Below, piece after piece: positions 9,045 to 18,717 of a stretch of 64,000 nucleotides of DNA (position 1 is the stretch's first letter; every line of letters begins with the position of its first letter). This stretch comes from Hominiventricola aquisgranensis (GTDB lineage: Bacteria; Bacillota; Clostridia; Lachnospirales; Lachnospiraceae). The position numbers and the translations under genes are program-made. Under the pieces are notes generated by a model. The model was not told the DNA's origin and searched no databases. It worked only from the letters and a program-made list of their open reading frames with translations. Where the stretch lies: the NCBI RefSeq assembly GCF_040096225.1, contig NZ_JBBMFC010000003.1, positions 1-64,000 of the forward strand, given 5' to 3'.

Positions 9045-9487
9045 TCTGGGGAAATGTAAAGTATATTGACCATTATAAAGGAATCAGCCATGCACTGGAT
9101 GTGGCTCTTGACTATCTGGCAGCAGGTGATTTTAAAGAACTGGAGAACGGAAAGCTGGATCTGGAAGCAGGTGTATTTGTGAAGCTTCTGGATCAGGGTC
9201 TGAAAAACAGCCGCGACTGGGAAGCACATAAAAAATACATTGATATTCATTTCCCGCTGGAAGAGAGTGAGCTGGTCACTGTTATGGAGACTGCACTGGT
9301 TCCAGGGTGGGGCGAGTATGATGAAGCCAAAGAGCGTATGAAAGCTCCGGCATGTGAAGGTGGATCTACGGTAACTCTTCATCCAGGTGATTTCGCAGTT
9401 ACCTTTCCGGAGGATGCCCATATGGCAGGGCTTACCAGTGGAGAAGAGAAGACGATCCGCAAGGTTCTTGTAAAAGTACCGGTGTAA
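9041..9487 (+). CDS. YhcH/YjgK/YiaL family protein
   Basis: A 148-residue protein of the DUF386 beta-sandwich family (YhcH/YjgK/YiaL, also called EbgC-like). Members bind sugars or sugar acids, sometimes with a metal, and act in sialic acid or beta-galactoside metabolism. The family pattern is seen in the WEAHKKYIDIHFPLEE segment, the FAVTFPEDAHMAG metal-ligand segment, and a C-terminal KVLVKVPV strand. The cluster has no sugar catabolic genes, so the substrate is unknown. It overlaps the SseB-like gene by four bases and is followed by a promoter for the SCIFF locus. Confidence 0.85.
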   Translation: MIWGNVKYIDHYKGISHALDVALDYLAAGDFKELENGKLDLEAGVFVKLLDQGLKNSRDWEAHKKYIDIHFPLEESELVTVMETALVPGWGEYDEAKERMKAPACEGGSTVTLHPGDFAVTFPEDAHMAGLTSGEEKTIRKVLVKVPV

Positions 9488-9491
9488 ACAG

Positions 9492-9521
9492 TTGACGCAA
9501 ACATTGTAGATGTGCTATACT
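9492..9521 (+). promoter_or_regulatory. Promoter of the SCIFF locus
   Basis: A TTGACG -35 (9492-9497) and a TATACT -10 (9516-9521) are separated by 18 bases. They lie just after the YhcH-family stop and about 40 bases before the SCIFF start codon. Confidence 0.7.
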
Positions 9522-9562
9522 TATCTAAGTTATGTAGAAAAATCATTCAGGAGGAAACACGG

Positions 9563-9706
9563 ATGAAACATATTAAGACTTTGAATACTCAGACTCTGCA
9601 GAACACCATGAAAAAAGGCGGATGTGGCGAGTGCCAGACTTCCTGCCAGTCTGCATGCAAGACTTCCTGTACCGTAGGAAATCAGACCTGCGAGCACAGC
9701 AAATAA
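9563..9706 (+). CDS. scfA: SCIFF six-cysteine ranthipeptide precursor
   Basis: A 47-residue ribosomal peptide precursor of the SCIFF family (six cysteines in forty-five residues), found across Clostridia. The leader MKHIKTLNTQTLQ is followed by a core with cysteines at positions 21, 24, 28, 32, 36 and 43. In the studied clostridial homologue CteA, the maturase forms a thioether between Cys32 and Thr37. Both residues occur here at the same numbers. GGAGG lies about eight bases before the ATG at 9563, which is preferred over an upstream in-frame start. The maturase gene follows within 125 bases. The role of the mature peptide in the cell is unknown. Confidence 0.95.
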   Translation: MKHIKTLNTQTLQNTMKKGGCGECQTSCQSACKTSCTVGNQTCEHSK

Positions 9707-9828
9707 GAGGAGTTTTTCAGTGAATGAGTAAGCAGTGGCTCCCGCCGCTGCTTCTTCTTTGTCATAGAGACAACATGAAAACAGAGAAAATATTGGATAT
9801 ACAACACAGAACAGAAAGGAAAACATAC

Positions 9829-11214
9829 ATGGTTCATCAGTATAAGAACAATGGTTATAATATTCTGCTGGATGTAAACAGTGGATCTGTCCATGTGGTA
9901 GATGATCTGATCTACGATATGGTTCCTTATTACAAGGAAAAAGGACTGGATGAGACAGTTGCTCTTCTGAAAGATAAGTACCCGGAAGCTGAGATCCGGG
10001 AGGCAGCAGAAGATCTGGACGAGCTGATCAAAGCCGGAAAACTCTATACAGAGGATATTTATGAAAATTATATCCACGATATTGTGGAGGCAAAGAAGCC
10101 GGTAGTTAAGGCACTGTGTCTGCACATTGCCCATGATTGTAATCTGGCCTGTCGTTACTGCTTTGCAGAAGAGGGCGAGTATCATGGACGTCGTGCTCTT
10201 ATGAGCTACGAGGTAGGTAAGAAGGCACTGGATTTCCTGATCGCCAATTCCGGAAGCAGACACAATCTGGAAGTGGATTTCTTCGGTGGCGAACCGTTGA
10301 TGAACTGGCAGGTTGTCAAAGACCTGGTTGCATACGGAAGAGAGCAGGAGAAGCTTCATAATAAGAGATTCCGTTTTACTCTGACAACCAATGGCGTTCT
10401 GCTGAACGATGAGGTACAGGAGTTCGTAAACCGTGAGATGGACAACGTGGTCTTGAGTATCGATGGACGTAAGGAAGTTCACGACCGTATGAGACCGTTC
10501 CGTAACGGAAAAGGAAGCTATGATCTGGTTCTGCCGAAGTTTGAAAAGCTGGCAGAGAGCCGGAATCAGGAAAAATATTATGTGCGCGGTACATTTACCA
10601 AGAACAACAAGGATTTCTCCAACGACGTGCTTCATCTGGCAGATCTGGGATTCAAGCAGATCTCTGTGGAGCCGGTAGTAGGATCTGATGAGGAAGATTA
10701 TGCACTGCAGGCAGAGGATCTGCCGGAGATCTTTGCAGAGTATGACAAGCTGGCAGCCGAGATGGTGAACAGATATCATACAGACAAGGATTTCAATTTC
10801 TTCCATTTCATGCTGGATCTGACAGGCGGACCCTGTGTGGCAAAGAGACTGTCCGGATGTGGTTCAGGAACCGAATATCTGGCAGTGACTCCGTGGGGAG
10901 ACCTCTATCCGTGCCATCAGTTCGTAGGCGAAGAGAAATATCTGATGGGAAATGTGGATGATGGAATCACCCGCCCGGACATCAGAGAAGAGTTCAAAGA
11001 GTGTAACGTTTACTCCAAGGAAAAATGCCGGAACTGTTTTGCCAAATTCTACTGCAGCGGCGGTTGTGCGGCAAACTCTTATAAATTCCACGGCTCCATC
11101 AATGATGCATATGATGTGAGTTGTGAGCTGGAGCGCAAACGTGTAGAGTGCGCGATCATGATCAAGGCCGCTCAGGCGGAGAAAGACGAGGAAAGAGCAA
11201 ATGAAGAAATCTAG
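9829..11214 (+). CDS. scfB: SCIFF radical SAM maturase (thioether-forming)
   Basis: A radical SAM/SPASM enzyme that installs a Cys-to-Thr alpha-carbon thioether in the SCIFF peptide encoded just upstream. The 461-residue protein starts with a peptide-recognition-like segment (about residues 1-95). The radical SAM cluster motif CNLACRYC follows at residues 104-111. The C-terminal SPASM region has the cysteine pattern GPCVAK, SGCGSG, LYPCHQF and KCRNCFAKFYCSGGC, which binds auxiliary iron-sulfur clusters. The ATG at 9829 is chosen because AAAGGA precedes it and the next residues match the usual start of the family; an in-frame start at 9724 would add an unlikely extension. The stop overlaps the secDF start by 14 bases. 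Confidence 0.95.
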   Translation: MVHQYKNNGYNILLDVNSGSVHVVDDLIYDMVPYYKEKGLDETVALLKDKYPEAEIREAAEDLDELIKAGKLYTEDIYENYIHDIVEAKKPVVKALCLHIAHDCNLACRYCFAEEGEYHGRRALMSYEVGKKALDFLIANSGSRHNLEVDFFGGEPLMNWQVVKDLVAYGREQEKLHNKRFRFTLTTNGVLLNDEVQEFVNREMDNVVLSIDGRKEVHDRMRPFRNGKGSYDLVLPKFEKLAESRNQEKYYVRGTFTKNNKDFSNDVLHLADLGFKQISVEPVVGSDEEDYALQAEDLPEIFAEYDKLAAEMVNRYHTDKDFNFFHFMLDLTGGPCVAKRLSGCGSGTEYLAVTPWGDLYPCHQFVGEEKYLMGNVDDGITRPDIREEFKECNVYSKEKCRNCFAKFYCSGGCAANSYKFHGSINDAYDVSCELERKRVECAIMIKAAQAEKDEERANEEI

Positions 11215-13345
11215 AGCAGTTGTTACCCTGCTTCTGACGGTTGTCCTGACCGGTCTTCTGCTGTTCACTTCAGCAGCAGGCTGGGGAGCAGACGGACTGG
11301 GTTCTGCAGATAAGATCCATCTGGGTCTGGATCTGGCAGGCGGTGTGAGTATCACCTACCAGGCAGTGGGCGATGAAGCACCAAGTGCAGAAGATATGGC
11401 AGACACGATCTACAAGCTGCAGAAGCGTGTGGAAAATTACAGTACCGAGGCTGAGGTTTATCAGGAAGGTGCTGACCGGATCAATATCGAGATCCCGGGT
11501 GTGACTGATGCAAATGCAATTCTGGAAGAGCTTGGAAAACCAGGTTCTCTGCAGTTCCAGACCACAGATGGTGAAGTGGTACTGGAAGGAACTGATGTGG
11601 CCGAGGCGCAGGCAGGTTCCACCACAGACAGTTATCAGAATCGTCAGTATGTGGTAGAACTGGTGCTGACGGATGAAGGTGCACAGAAATTTGCTGAGGC
11701 AACTTCTGCAAATATTGGAAAGCAGATCGCAATTGTCTATGATGGCAGCGTGATCAGTGCTCCGAATGTCCAGAATGCAATTACTGATGGAAGATGTCAG
11801 ATCACCGGTAACTTTACATACGAGCAGGCTGATCAGCTTGCATCCACCATCCGTATCGGTTCTTTGTCCCTGGAACTTCAGGAGCTGCGGTCTAACGTGG
11901 TAGGTGCTAAGCTGGGTAGCGAAGCAATCTCCACCAGCCTTGTGGCAGGTGCTATCGGATTCGCTATTGTAGTTGTCCTGATGATTATTCTGTACCGTAT
12001 CATGGGTCTGGCTGCAGGTATTGCGCTTACTTCCTATATAGGTATTGTACTGGTACTTCTGAATATTTTTGAGATGACTCTGACCCTGCCGGGTATTGCA
12101 GGTATCGTTCTGTCTATCGGTATGGCCGTGGATGCCAACGTTATCATCTTCTCCCGTATCCGCGAGGAGATCGCAACCGGCAAGACTGTGAAGTCTTCCA
12201 TTAAGATCGGATTCCAGAAAGCACTGTCTGCTATTGTGGATGGTAACGTGACGACTCTGATCGCCGCTATTGTGCTTGGATTCAAGGGATCCGGAAGTGT
12301 CAAAGGTTTTGCACAGACTCTGGCACTTGGTATTATCGTATCCATGTTCACCGCACTGGTTGTGACCAGACAGGTACTGAATGCGCTGTATGCACTGGGA
12401 CTGCAGGATGAGAAGTGGTACGGTACAGTCAAAGAGAGAGCACCGATCAACTTCCTTGGCAAGAGAAAAGTATTCTTTACAGCTTCGCTGGCAGTGATCG
12501 TGGCAGGACTTATTTATATGGGAATCAATGCCGGATCCGGAAAAGGAATCCTGGCATACAGCCTGGAATTCCAGGGAGGAACTGCAACAACTGTTGAATT
12601 CAATGAAGATATGTCTATTGCTGACATTGATGAAAAAGTCGTTCCGGTAGTATCCGCAGTGACTGGTGATAATGATATTCAGACCCAGAAGGTTGCAGGA
12701 ACTAATCAGGTTATTATCAAGACCAAGGAGTTGAGTCTGGATCAGAGACAGGAGCTGGATAACAGTCTGACAGAAACTTTTGAGCTGGGAGATACGGCAA
12801 TCACAGCAGAGAGTATCAGCGGTGCCATCAGCCAGGAAGTAAAGCATGATGCAGTCGTATCTGTAATCATTGCGACGATCTGTATGCTGATCTATATCTG
12901 GGTTCGTTTCAAGGATATCCGTTTTGCAACCAGTGCAGTAGCTGCTCTGGTGCATGATGTACTGGTTGTTCTGGTATTCTATGGAGCTGCAAGAATTTCC
13001 GTAGGAAATACCTTTATCGCATGTATGCTGACGATTGTCGGCTACTCCATCAATGCAACCATCGTTATCTTCGACCGTATCCGTGAGAATCTTACAGATA
13101 TGAAGAAGAAAGATACTCTGGAGGATGTGGTTAATGCAAGTATCACGCAGACCCTTACCAGAAGTATCTATACTTCCCTGACTACTTTCGTTATGGTAGC
13201 AGTGCTGTTCATCCTGGGTGTTGCATCCATCCGTGAATTTGCACTTCCACTGATGGTTGGTATTGTGTGCGGTGCCTACTCTTCCGTATGCATTACCGGT
13301 GCCCTGTGGTATGTAATGCGTACAAAACTGGGTGAGAAAAAATAA
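11201..13345 (+). CDS. secDF: Fused protein translocase subunit SecDF
   Basis: A 714-residue fusion of SecD and SecF, the membrane proteins that use the proton gradient to help pull secreted proteins through SecYEG. The first transmembrane helix lies at about residues 5-27. The SecD periplasmic-type domain contains KIHLGLDLAGGVSITYQ. The SecD membrane bundle follows with GMAVDANVIIFSRIREE, then the SecF half with SLEFQGGTATTVEF and the GYSINATIVIFDRIREN loop. The two repeated V-x-FxRIRE motifs are the signature of the RND-like fold. The gene overlaps scfB by 14 bases, so SCIFF maturation and SecDF are probably made from one transcript. Confidence 0.95.
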   Translation: MKKSRAVVTLLLTVVLTGLLLFTSAAGWGADGLGSADKIHLGLDLAGGVSITYQAVGDEAPSAEDMADTIYKLQKRVENYSTEAEVYQEGADRINIEIPGVTDANAILEELGKPGSLQFQTTDGEVVLEGTDVAEAQAGSTTDSYQNRQYVVELVLTDEGAQKFAEATSANIGKQIAIVYDGSVISAPNVQNAITDGRCQITGNFTYEQADQLASTIRIGSLSLELQELRSNVVGAKLGSEAISTSLVAGAIGFAIVVVLMIILYRIMGLAAGIALTSYIGIVLVLLNIFEMTLTLPGIAGIVLSIGMAVDANVIIFSRIREEIATGKTVKSSIKIGFQKALSAIVDGNVTTLIAAIVLGFKGSGSVKGFAQTLALGIIVSMFTALVVTRQVLNALYALGLQDEKWYGTVKERAPINFLGKRKVFFTASLAVIVAGLIYMGINAGSGKGILAYSLEFQGGTATTVEFNEDMSIADIDEKVVPVVSAVTGDNDIQTQKVAGTNQVIIKTKELSLDQRQELDNSLTETFELGDTAITAESISGAISQEVKHDAVVSVIIATICMLIYIWVRFKDIRFATSAVAALVHDVLVVLVFYGAARISVGNTFIACMLTIVGYSINATIVIFDRIRENLTDMKKKDTLEDVVNASITQTLTRSIYTSLTTFVMVAVLFILGVASIREFALPLMVGIVCGAYSSVCITGALWYVMRTKLGEKK

Positions 13346-13364
13346 CGGACAGAGAGGAAAGCCA

Positions 13365-15056
13365 ATGGCAAAATGGGTAGAGATCAGAAAAGGAGCAGAT
13401 TTTCAGTCGATCGGTGAGAAGTTTGGAATCAGCTCCCTGACTGCCCGGCTGATCCGTAATAAGGATATCACAGAAGAATCAGAGATCCGACAGTACCTGT
13501 ATGGGGGACTGTCGGATCTCTGTTCTGCTTCTGTGATGAAAGGGATCATTCCGGCAGTTGAGATTTTACAGAAAAAAATAAAGGAAGGTGCCTCCATTCG
13601 GATCATCGGAGACTATGACATTGATGGTGTATGTTCCACTTACATTCTTCTCAGGGGACTGACAAGAGCCGGGGCAGAAGTAGATACAGATATTCCGGAC
13701 CGGAAGAAGGATGGCTATGGGATTAATGAAGATCTGGTAAAGAGGGCATATGATGCAGGTGTAGATACCATCGTGACCTGTGACAACGGAATTGCGGCAG
13801 TGAAAGAGATCGCCTATGCCAAAAGTCTGGGAATGACAGTGATCATTACGGATCACCATGAACTGCAGGAGGAGATCCCGCCAGCAGATGTGGTAGTCAA
13901 TCCCCACCAGAAGGATTGTCCGTATCCATATAAAAATCTGTGTGGAGCAGGTGTGGCATGGAAGTTGGTCAGTGCTCTGTGGGAACAGCTTAGAGTGCCA
14001 GAACAGGAGCTTTATGAGGATCTGCTGCTGTTTGCAGGATTTGCCACAGTGGGAGACGTGATGGATCTGACCGGAGAGAATCGAATCCTGGTGAAAGAAG
14101 CACTGAAGCTTCTGAAGACCACCACTCATCCGGGAATCTCGGCATTGATAGAAGTCAATGAGATCTCCAGAGAGACTATTTCGGCATTTCATATTGGATT
14201 TGTCTTAGGACCATGTATCAATGCAAGCGGACGGCTGGATACGGCAAAGCGGGCGCTGGAGCTTTTAAAGACTACAGATTATGAAAAAGCACTTGTAAAT
14301 GCTGCAGAGTTAAAAGCACTCAATGATGAACGAAAATCCATGACGGATGACGGTGTGCAGCAGGCTCTTGACCAGATCGAAAACAGTGACATGAAAAGGG
14401 ATCGGGTACTGGTAATCTATCTACCCGACTGTCATGAGAGTCTTGCGGGAATTATCGCTGGACGGATCAGGGAACGCTATTACCGGCCAGTGTTTGTGCT
14501 GACCAGATCGCAGGATGGAGTAAAAGGATCCGGGCGTTCTATTGAGACCTACTCTATGTTTGAAGAGATGAGCAAGTGTAAGGAGCTCTATACGAAATAC
14601 GGTGGACATCCTATGGCGGCTGGTGTGTCTATGCCGGAGGAACATGTGGAAAAGTTCCGGAAAAGACTCAATGAACTGTGTACACTGACGGAAAAGGATC
14701 TGACCGAAGTAGTGCGGATCGACATTGCCATGCCATTTTCCTATGTATCAGAGCGGCTGGTGGAGGAATTATCTCTGCTGGAACCTTTTGGAAAAGGAAA
14801 TAGTAAGCCGGTATTCGCAGCGAAAGGAGTGCAGGTGTTAGAAACCCGTGTTCTTGGCAAGAATCAGAATGTACTAAGGCTGAAGCTGAAGGATGAAAGT
14901 GGGACCACGATGGATGGAATCTATTTCAGTGATCAGATGAATGAAGTGTTAAAGACCATGCAGCAAAAGCCCAGACTGGCATTTTTGTATTATCCGGAGA
15001 TTAATGAATTCCGGGGGCAGAGGACATTACAGCTGAGGATTCTGGACTATTGCTGA
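13365..15056 (+). CDS. recJ: Single-stranded-DNA exonuclease RecJ
   Basis: RecJ is a 5'-to-3' single-strand exonuclease acting in recombination and mismatch or base excision repair. The DHH-family catalytic motifs are visible: GDYDIDGV near residues 81-88 and TDHHE near residues 162-166. The DHHA1 part carries RSIETYSMFEEM and KYGGHPMAAG near residues 385-425. The product is 563 residues, close to the usual bacterial size. I chose the ATG at 13365, preceded by GAGAGGA, over an in-frame ATG at 13332 inside secDF. All DHH acidic and histidine residues appear intact. Confidence 0.93.
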   Translation: MAKWVEIRKGADFQSIGEKFGISSLTARLIRNKDITEESEIRQYLYGGLSDLCSASVMKGIIPAVEILQKKIKEGASIRIIGDYDIDGVCSTYILLRGLTRAGAEVDTDIPDRKKDGYGINEDLVKRAYDAGVDTIVTCDNGIAAVKEIAYAKSLGMTVIITDHHELQEEIPPADVVVNPHQKDCPYPYKNLCGAGVAWKLVSALWEQLRVPEQELYEDLLLFAGFATVGDVMDLTGENRILVKEALKLLKTTTHPGISALIEVNEISRETISAFHIGFVLGPCINASGRLDTAKRALELLKTTDYEKALVNAAELKALNDERKSMTDDGVQQALDQIENSDMKRDRVLVIYLPDCHESLAGIIAGRIRERYYRPVFVLTRSQDGVKGSGRSIETYSMFEEMSKCKELYTKYGGHPMAAGVSMPEEHVEKFRKRLNELCTLTEKDLTEVVRIDIAMPFSYVSERLVEELSLLEPFGKGNSKPVFAAKGVQVLETRVLGKNQNVLRLKLKDESGTTMDGIYFSDQMNEVLKTMQQKPRLAFLYYPEINEFRGQRTLQLRILDYC

Positions 15057-15161
15057 TTGCATGAATTTGTGCTATATTTATTCTGTTATGGTGTTGTCTG
15101 ACACCAGTTTATAGAGGAAAAGATTATGCCAAAGGCATAGCGATAGAGAAGGAGAAGACAG

Positions 15162-15686
15162 ATGAAAAAGTTAGAGGATTATGTAGTAAGTATTCCGGAT
15201 TATCCGGAACCAGGAATCATTTTCAGAGATGTGACCAGCATTCTGCAGGATGCAGAGGGATTGCAGCTGGCTATTGACAGTCTGCAGAAGAAGCTGGAAG
15301 GCCTTGACTTTGATGTGATCGCAGGAACGGAGTCCAGAGGATTCATCTTCGGAATGCCGATCGCATACAACCTTCATAAACCGTTTGTACTGGTCCGCAA
15401 AAAAGGAAAACTTCCAAGAGAGACCGTATCTGTGAGTTATGACCTGGAGTATGGCAGTGCAGAGATTGAGATGCACAAGGATTCCATCAAACCTGGGCAG
15501 AAGGTGGTACTGATCGACGATCTGATCGCAACCGGTGGTACCATTGAGGCAGCAGCAAAGCTGGTGGAGCAGCTGGGCGGTGAAGTGGTTAAAATCATAT
15601 TTTTGATGGAGCTGGCAGGACTTCATGGTCGTGAGAAGCTGAGCAAATATGATGTAGAGAGTGTAATTCGTTACGAAGGCAAATAA
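15162..15686 (+). CDS. apt: Adenine phosphoribosyltransferase
   Basis: Apt makes AMP from adenine and PRPP in purine salvage. The 174-residue length is normal. The PRPP-binding motif VVLIDDLIATGGT spans about residues 115-127. The N-terminal IPDYPEPGIIFRDVTSIL segment and the GTESRGFIFG segment are family-typical. GAGAAGGAGA precedes the ATG. The recJ-apt-relA order is common in Firmicutes, and the 105-base gap before it contains only a short hairpin (TGGTGT with ACACCA) and no convincing promoter. Confidence 0.95.
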   Translation: MKKLEDYVVSIPDYPEPGIIFRDVTSILQDAEGLQLAIDSLQKKLEGLDFDVIAGTESRGFIFGMPIAYNLHKPFVLVRKKGKLPRETVSVSYDLEYGSAEIEMHKDSIKPGQKVVLIDDLIATGGTIEAAAKLVEQLGGEVVKIIFLMELAGLHGREKLSKYDVESVIRYEGK

Positions 15687-15758
15687 AAGCAGCTGATGCA
15701 GGACAAAAGAATGTACTGTATCGGAAAAAAATAGATAGACAGAGAAGTGGTGATTGAT

Positions 15759-18056
15759 ATGACGGAAGAACAGGCAAGAGAAGTGCAGGAGGATGACAGA
15801 AGTATCGTTAAGATGGAAGATTTTACCAGCCCTGATGAATTATATCAGGAACTGGTGCAGCGCGTGACCAAATATCATCCATCTGCGGACATCTCCATGA
15901 TCGAAAAAGCATACCAGGTGGCAAAAAAGGCCCATGACGGACAAGTGCGTAAATCCGGTGAGCCGTATATCATTCACCCGCTTTGTGTAGCAATTATTCT
16001 GGCAGATCTGGAGCTTGATAAGGAAAGTATTGCAGCAGGTCTTCTTCATGATGTGGTAGAGGATACACCGATGACTACAGAAGACCTGGCAAAGGAATTT
16101 GGTGATGAGGTGGCACTGTTGGTAGATGGAGTCACCAAGCTGGGTCAGCTGAGCTATTCCGCAGATAAAGTGGATGAACAGGCAGAGAACCTGAGAAAAA
16201 TGTTCCTTGCAATGGCAAAAGATATCCGCGTTATCCTCATCAAGCTGGCGGACCGGCTTCACAATATGCGTACTCTGAAATACATGAAGCCGGAAAAACA
16301 GAAGGAAAAAGCACGAGAGACCATGGACATCTATGCGCCCATTGCACAGCGTCTTGGTATTTCGAAAGTAAAGATCGAGCTGGATGATCTGGCACTGAAA
16401 TATCTGGAGCCGGATGTCTATTATGATCTGGTATCCCAGATCGCAGAGAAGAAGAGTACCCGTGAGAAATATGTACAGTCCATCGTGGCGGAAGTCAAAC
16501 AGCACATGGACAATGCCAAGATCGAGGCAGATGTACAGGGAAGAGTGAAACATTTCTTCAGCATTTATAAAAAGATGGTTAACCAGGATAAGACACTGGA
16601 TCAGATCTATGATCTGTTTGCTGTACGTATTCTGGTGGAATCTGTCAAAGACTGTTATGCGGCACTGGGTGTGATCCATGAGATGTATAAGCCTATTCCG
16701 GGACGTTTCAAAGATTATATTGCCATGCCCAAAGCCAATATGTACCAGTCTTTGCATACTACGCTGATTGGTCCGAAGGGACAGCCTTTTGAGATCCAGA
16801 TCCGTACTTATGAGATGCACCGTACCGCAGAGTATGGTATCGCTGCCCACTGGAAATACAAGGAGAGCGGCGGAAGCAATGAGCAGAACGTTGAAGGTAA
16901 GAACAGCGCGGAGGCAAAGCTTACCTGGCTCCGTCAGATCCTGGAGTGGCAGCGTGACATGTCCGATAACCGGGAATTCATGAGTCTCTTAAAGAGTGAT
17001 CTGGATCTGTTCTCCGAGAGTGTATATTGCTTTACACCAGGTGGCGATGTGAAGACACTGCCAAATGGCTCCAATACGATTGACTTTGCATATAGTATCC
17101 ATAGTGCGGTCGGCAACAAGATGATTGGTGCCAGAGTCAACGGAAAGCTGGTGCCTATCGAGACGGTGATCAAGAATGGTGACCGGATCGAGATCATTAC
17201 ATCCCAGAACTCCAAAGGACCCAGCCGTGACTGGCTCAACACCGTTAAGAGTACGCAGGCAAAAAATAAGATCAACCAGTGGTTCAAGACAGAGTTCAAG
17301 GAAAGCAATATTACAAAAGGAAAAGAACTGATCGCCCAGTATTGTAAGATGAAGGGCATTCCTGCCGCTCAGGTGGTAAAGCCGGAGTATCAGGAAAGTG
17401 TTCTTAGAAAATATGGATTCCGCGACTGGGAATCTGTACTGGCAGCCATCGGACATGGCGGACTGAAAGAAGGTCAGGTCGTCAACAAGATGGTGGAAGA
17501 GTATGAGAAGGCAAAGAAGAAAGAAGTGACCGATGCCAAGATCATGGAGAGCATGAAGGAGGCAAAGGAGCAGAAGCTTCATGTGACCAAATCTAAGAGC
17601 GGCATTATTGTAAAAGGTATCGATGATGTGGCAGTGCGGTTTTCAAAGTGTTGTAATCCGGTTCCGGGTGATGAGATCGTGGGCTTTGTGACCAGGGGAA
17701 GAGGTGTAACGATTCACCGGACCGACTGCGTCAATATGCTCCATCTGGCGGAATCAGAGAGAGAACGGCTGATTGATGCAGAATGGCAGGGAGGTGCACA
17801 GACCAGAAGCAGTGAGAAATATTCGACGGAGATCAAGATCTACGGCAACAACCGTACCGGCCTTCTGGTGGATATTTCCAAGACTCTCACTGAGAGAAAT
17901 ATTGACGTCACATCTATGAATGTGCGTACCAGCAAACAAGGAACCGCTACCATCACTATCAGCTTTGATATTTCCAGCGTGGAAGAGCTGAACAAGATTA
18001 TTGAGAAGCTCAGACAGATTGAGAGTGTTCTGGATATTGAGAGGTCTGCCAGCTAA
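15759..18056 (+). CDS. relA: Bifunctional (p)ppGpp synthetase/hydrolase
   Basis: Long RSH protein that makes and degrades the stringent-response alarmones. The N-terminal HD hydrolase domain keeps the HDxxED motif (LLHDVVEDTP, about residue 95), so hydrolysis should be active. The synthetase domain follows with RFKDYIAMPKANMYQSLHTT and QIRTYEMHRTAEYGIAAHWK. Then come a TGS domain (VYCFTPGGDVKTLPNG), a helical/zinc-finger region containing RFSKCCNPVPGD, and a C-terminal ACT domain. The start is uncertain: I use the ATG at 15759, but a GTG at 15747 is in frame. Length is about 765 residues, as usual for Rel. Confidence 0.95.
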   Translation: MTEEQAREVQEDDRSIVKMEDFTSPDELYQELVQRVTKYHPSADISMIEKAYQVAKKAHDGQVRKSGEPYIIHPLCVAIILADLELDKESIAAGLLHDVVEDTPMTTEDLAKEFGDEVALLVDGVTKLGQLSYSADKVDEQAENLRKMFLAMAKDIRVILIKLADRLHNMRTLKYMKPEKQKEKARETMDIYAPIAQRLGISKVKIELDDLALKYLEPDVYYDLVSQIAEKKSTREKYVQSIVAEVKQHMDNAKIEADVQGRVKHFFSIYKKMVNQDKTLDQIYDLFAVRILVESVKDCYAALGVIHEMYKPIPGRFKDYIAMPKANMYQSLHTTLIGPKGQPFEIQIRTYEMHRTAEYGIAAHWKYKESGGSNEQNVEGKNSAEAKLTWLRQILEWQRDMSDNREFMSLLKSDLDLFSESVYCFTPGGDVKTLPNGSNTIDFAYSIHSAVGNKMIGARVNGKLVPIETVIKNGDRIEIITSQNSKGPSRDWLNTVKSTQAKNKINQWFKTEFKESNITKGKELIAQYCKMKGIPAAQVVKPEYQESVLRKYGFRDWESVLAAIGHGGLKEGQVVNKMVEEYEKAKKKEVTDAKIMESMKEAKEQKLHVTKSKSGIIVKGIDDVAVRFSKCCNPVPGDEIVGFVTRGRGVTIHRTDCVNMLHLAESERERLIDAEWQGGAQTRSSEKYSTEIKIYGNNRTGLLVDISKTLTERNIDVTSMNVRTSKQGTATITISFDISSVEELNKIIEKLRQIESVLDIERSAS

Positions 18057-18067
18057 GGGAGAAGATA

Positions 18068-18697
18068 ATGAACAGTAAAGTTACACATATCAATGTGGGA
18101 AATCTGGCAGAGAACTGCTGGTTTCTGGCAAATGAAGATACAAAAGAGGCTGTTGTGATCGATCCGGGAGCAGAACCGGATCGGATCTGTGCGGCAGCTG
18201 AGAAGCATGGATGGAAGATCACTGCGATCCTGCTGACCCATGGACATATCGACCATATGGGAGCATGCGAATCCCTTCGCACAGAGTTGGGGGTGAAGGT
18301 ATACGCACTGACAGAGGAAGAAGACCTTCTTCTGGATGCAAAGAAGAATCTGTCTGTCTTTATTGAACGCAAAGTTGTGACTTTTGAGCCGGATGAATTG
18401 CTGCGTGACGGACAGGAACTGACACTGGCAGGCATGAAGATTCAGGTTATCCATACACCGGGACATACGCCGGGAGGATGCTCTTACTACGTGGCAGATG
18501 CAGGCTGCGTGTTCTCGGGAGATACCCTGTTCGCAGAGTCTGTGGGCAGAAGCGATTTTCCAGGTGGAAGTACATCTGCATTAGTTCGTGCGGTAAAAGA
18601 AAAACTCTTTTTATTGCCAGATGATACGCTCGTCTGTCCAGGACATGGCGAAGAGACCACGATCGGTCATGAGAAGAAGTATAATTCATTTGTGTAG
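18068..18697 (+). CDS. Metallo-beta-lactamase-fold hydrolase, glyoxalase-II-like
   Basis: A 209-residue enzyme of the metallo-beta-lactamase superfamily, close to the YqgX/glyoxalase II type. The zinc-binding HxHxDH motif is THGHIDHMG with H58, H60, D62 and H63. Further metal ligands are in VIHTPGHTPGG, FSGDTLF and VCPGHGEET. Members hydrolyse thioesters such as hydroxyacylglutathione or related conjugates; in a low-GC anaerobe the natural substrate is uncertain. Eleven bases separate it from relA, and hemZ follows after 20 bases, so the three are likely one transcript. Confidence 0.88.
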   Translation: MNSKVTHINVGNLAENCWFLANEDTKEAVVIDPGAEPDRICAAAEKHGWKITAILLTHGHIDHMGACESLRTELGVKVYALTEEEDLLLDAKKNLSVFIERKVVTFEPDELLRDGQELTLAGMKIQVIHTPGHTPGGCSYYVADAGCVFSGDTLFAESVGRSDFPGGSTSALVRAVKEKLFLLPDDTLVCPGHGEETTIGHEKKYNSFV

Positions 18698-18717
18698 GAA
18701 GAAAAGAAAGGCTTTTT

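Noticed and set aside
15057..15161. Possible purine riboswitch before apt
   Set aside because: Only a short hairpin is present; the conserved purine riboswitch core and its three-way junction were not found.
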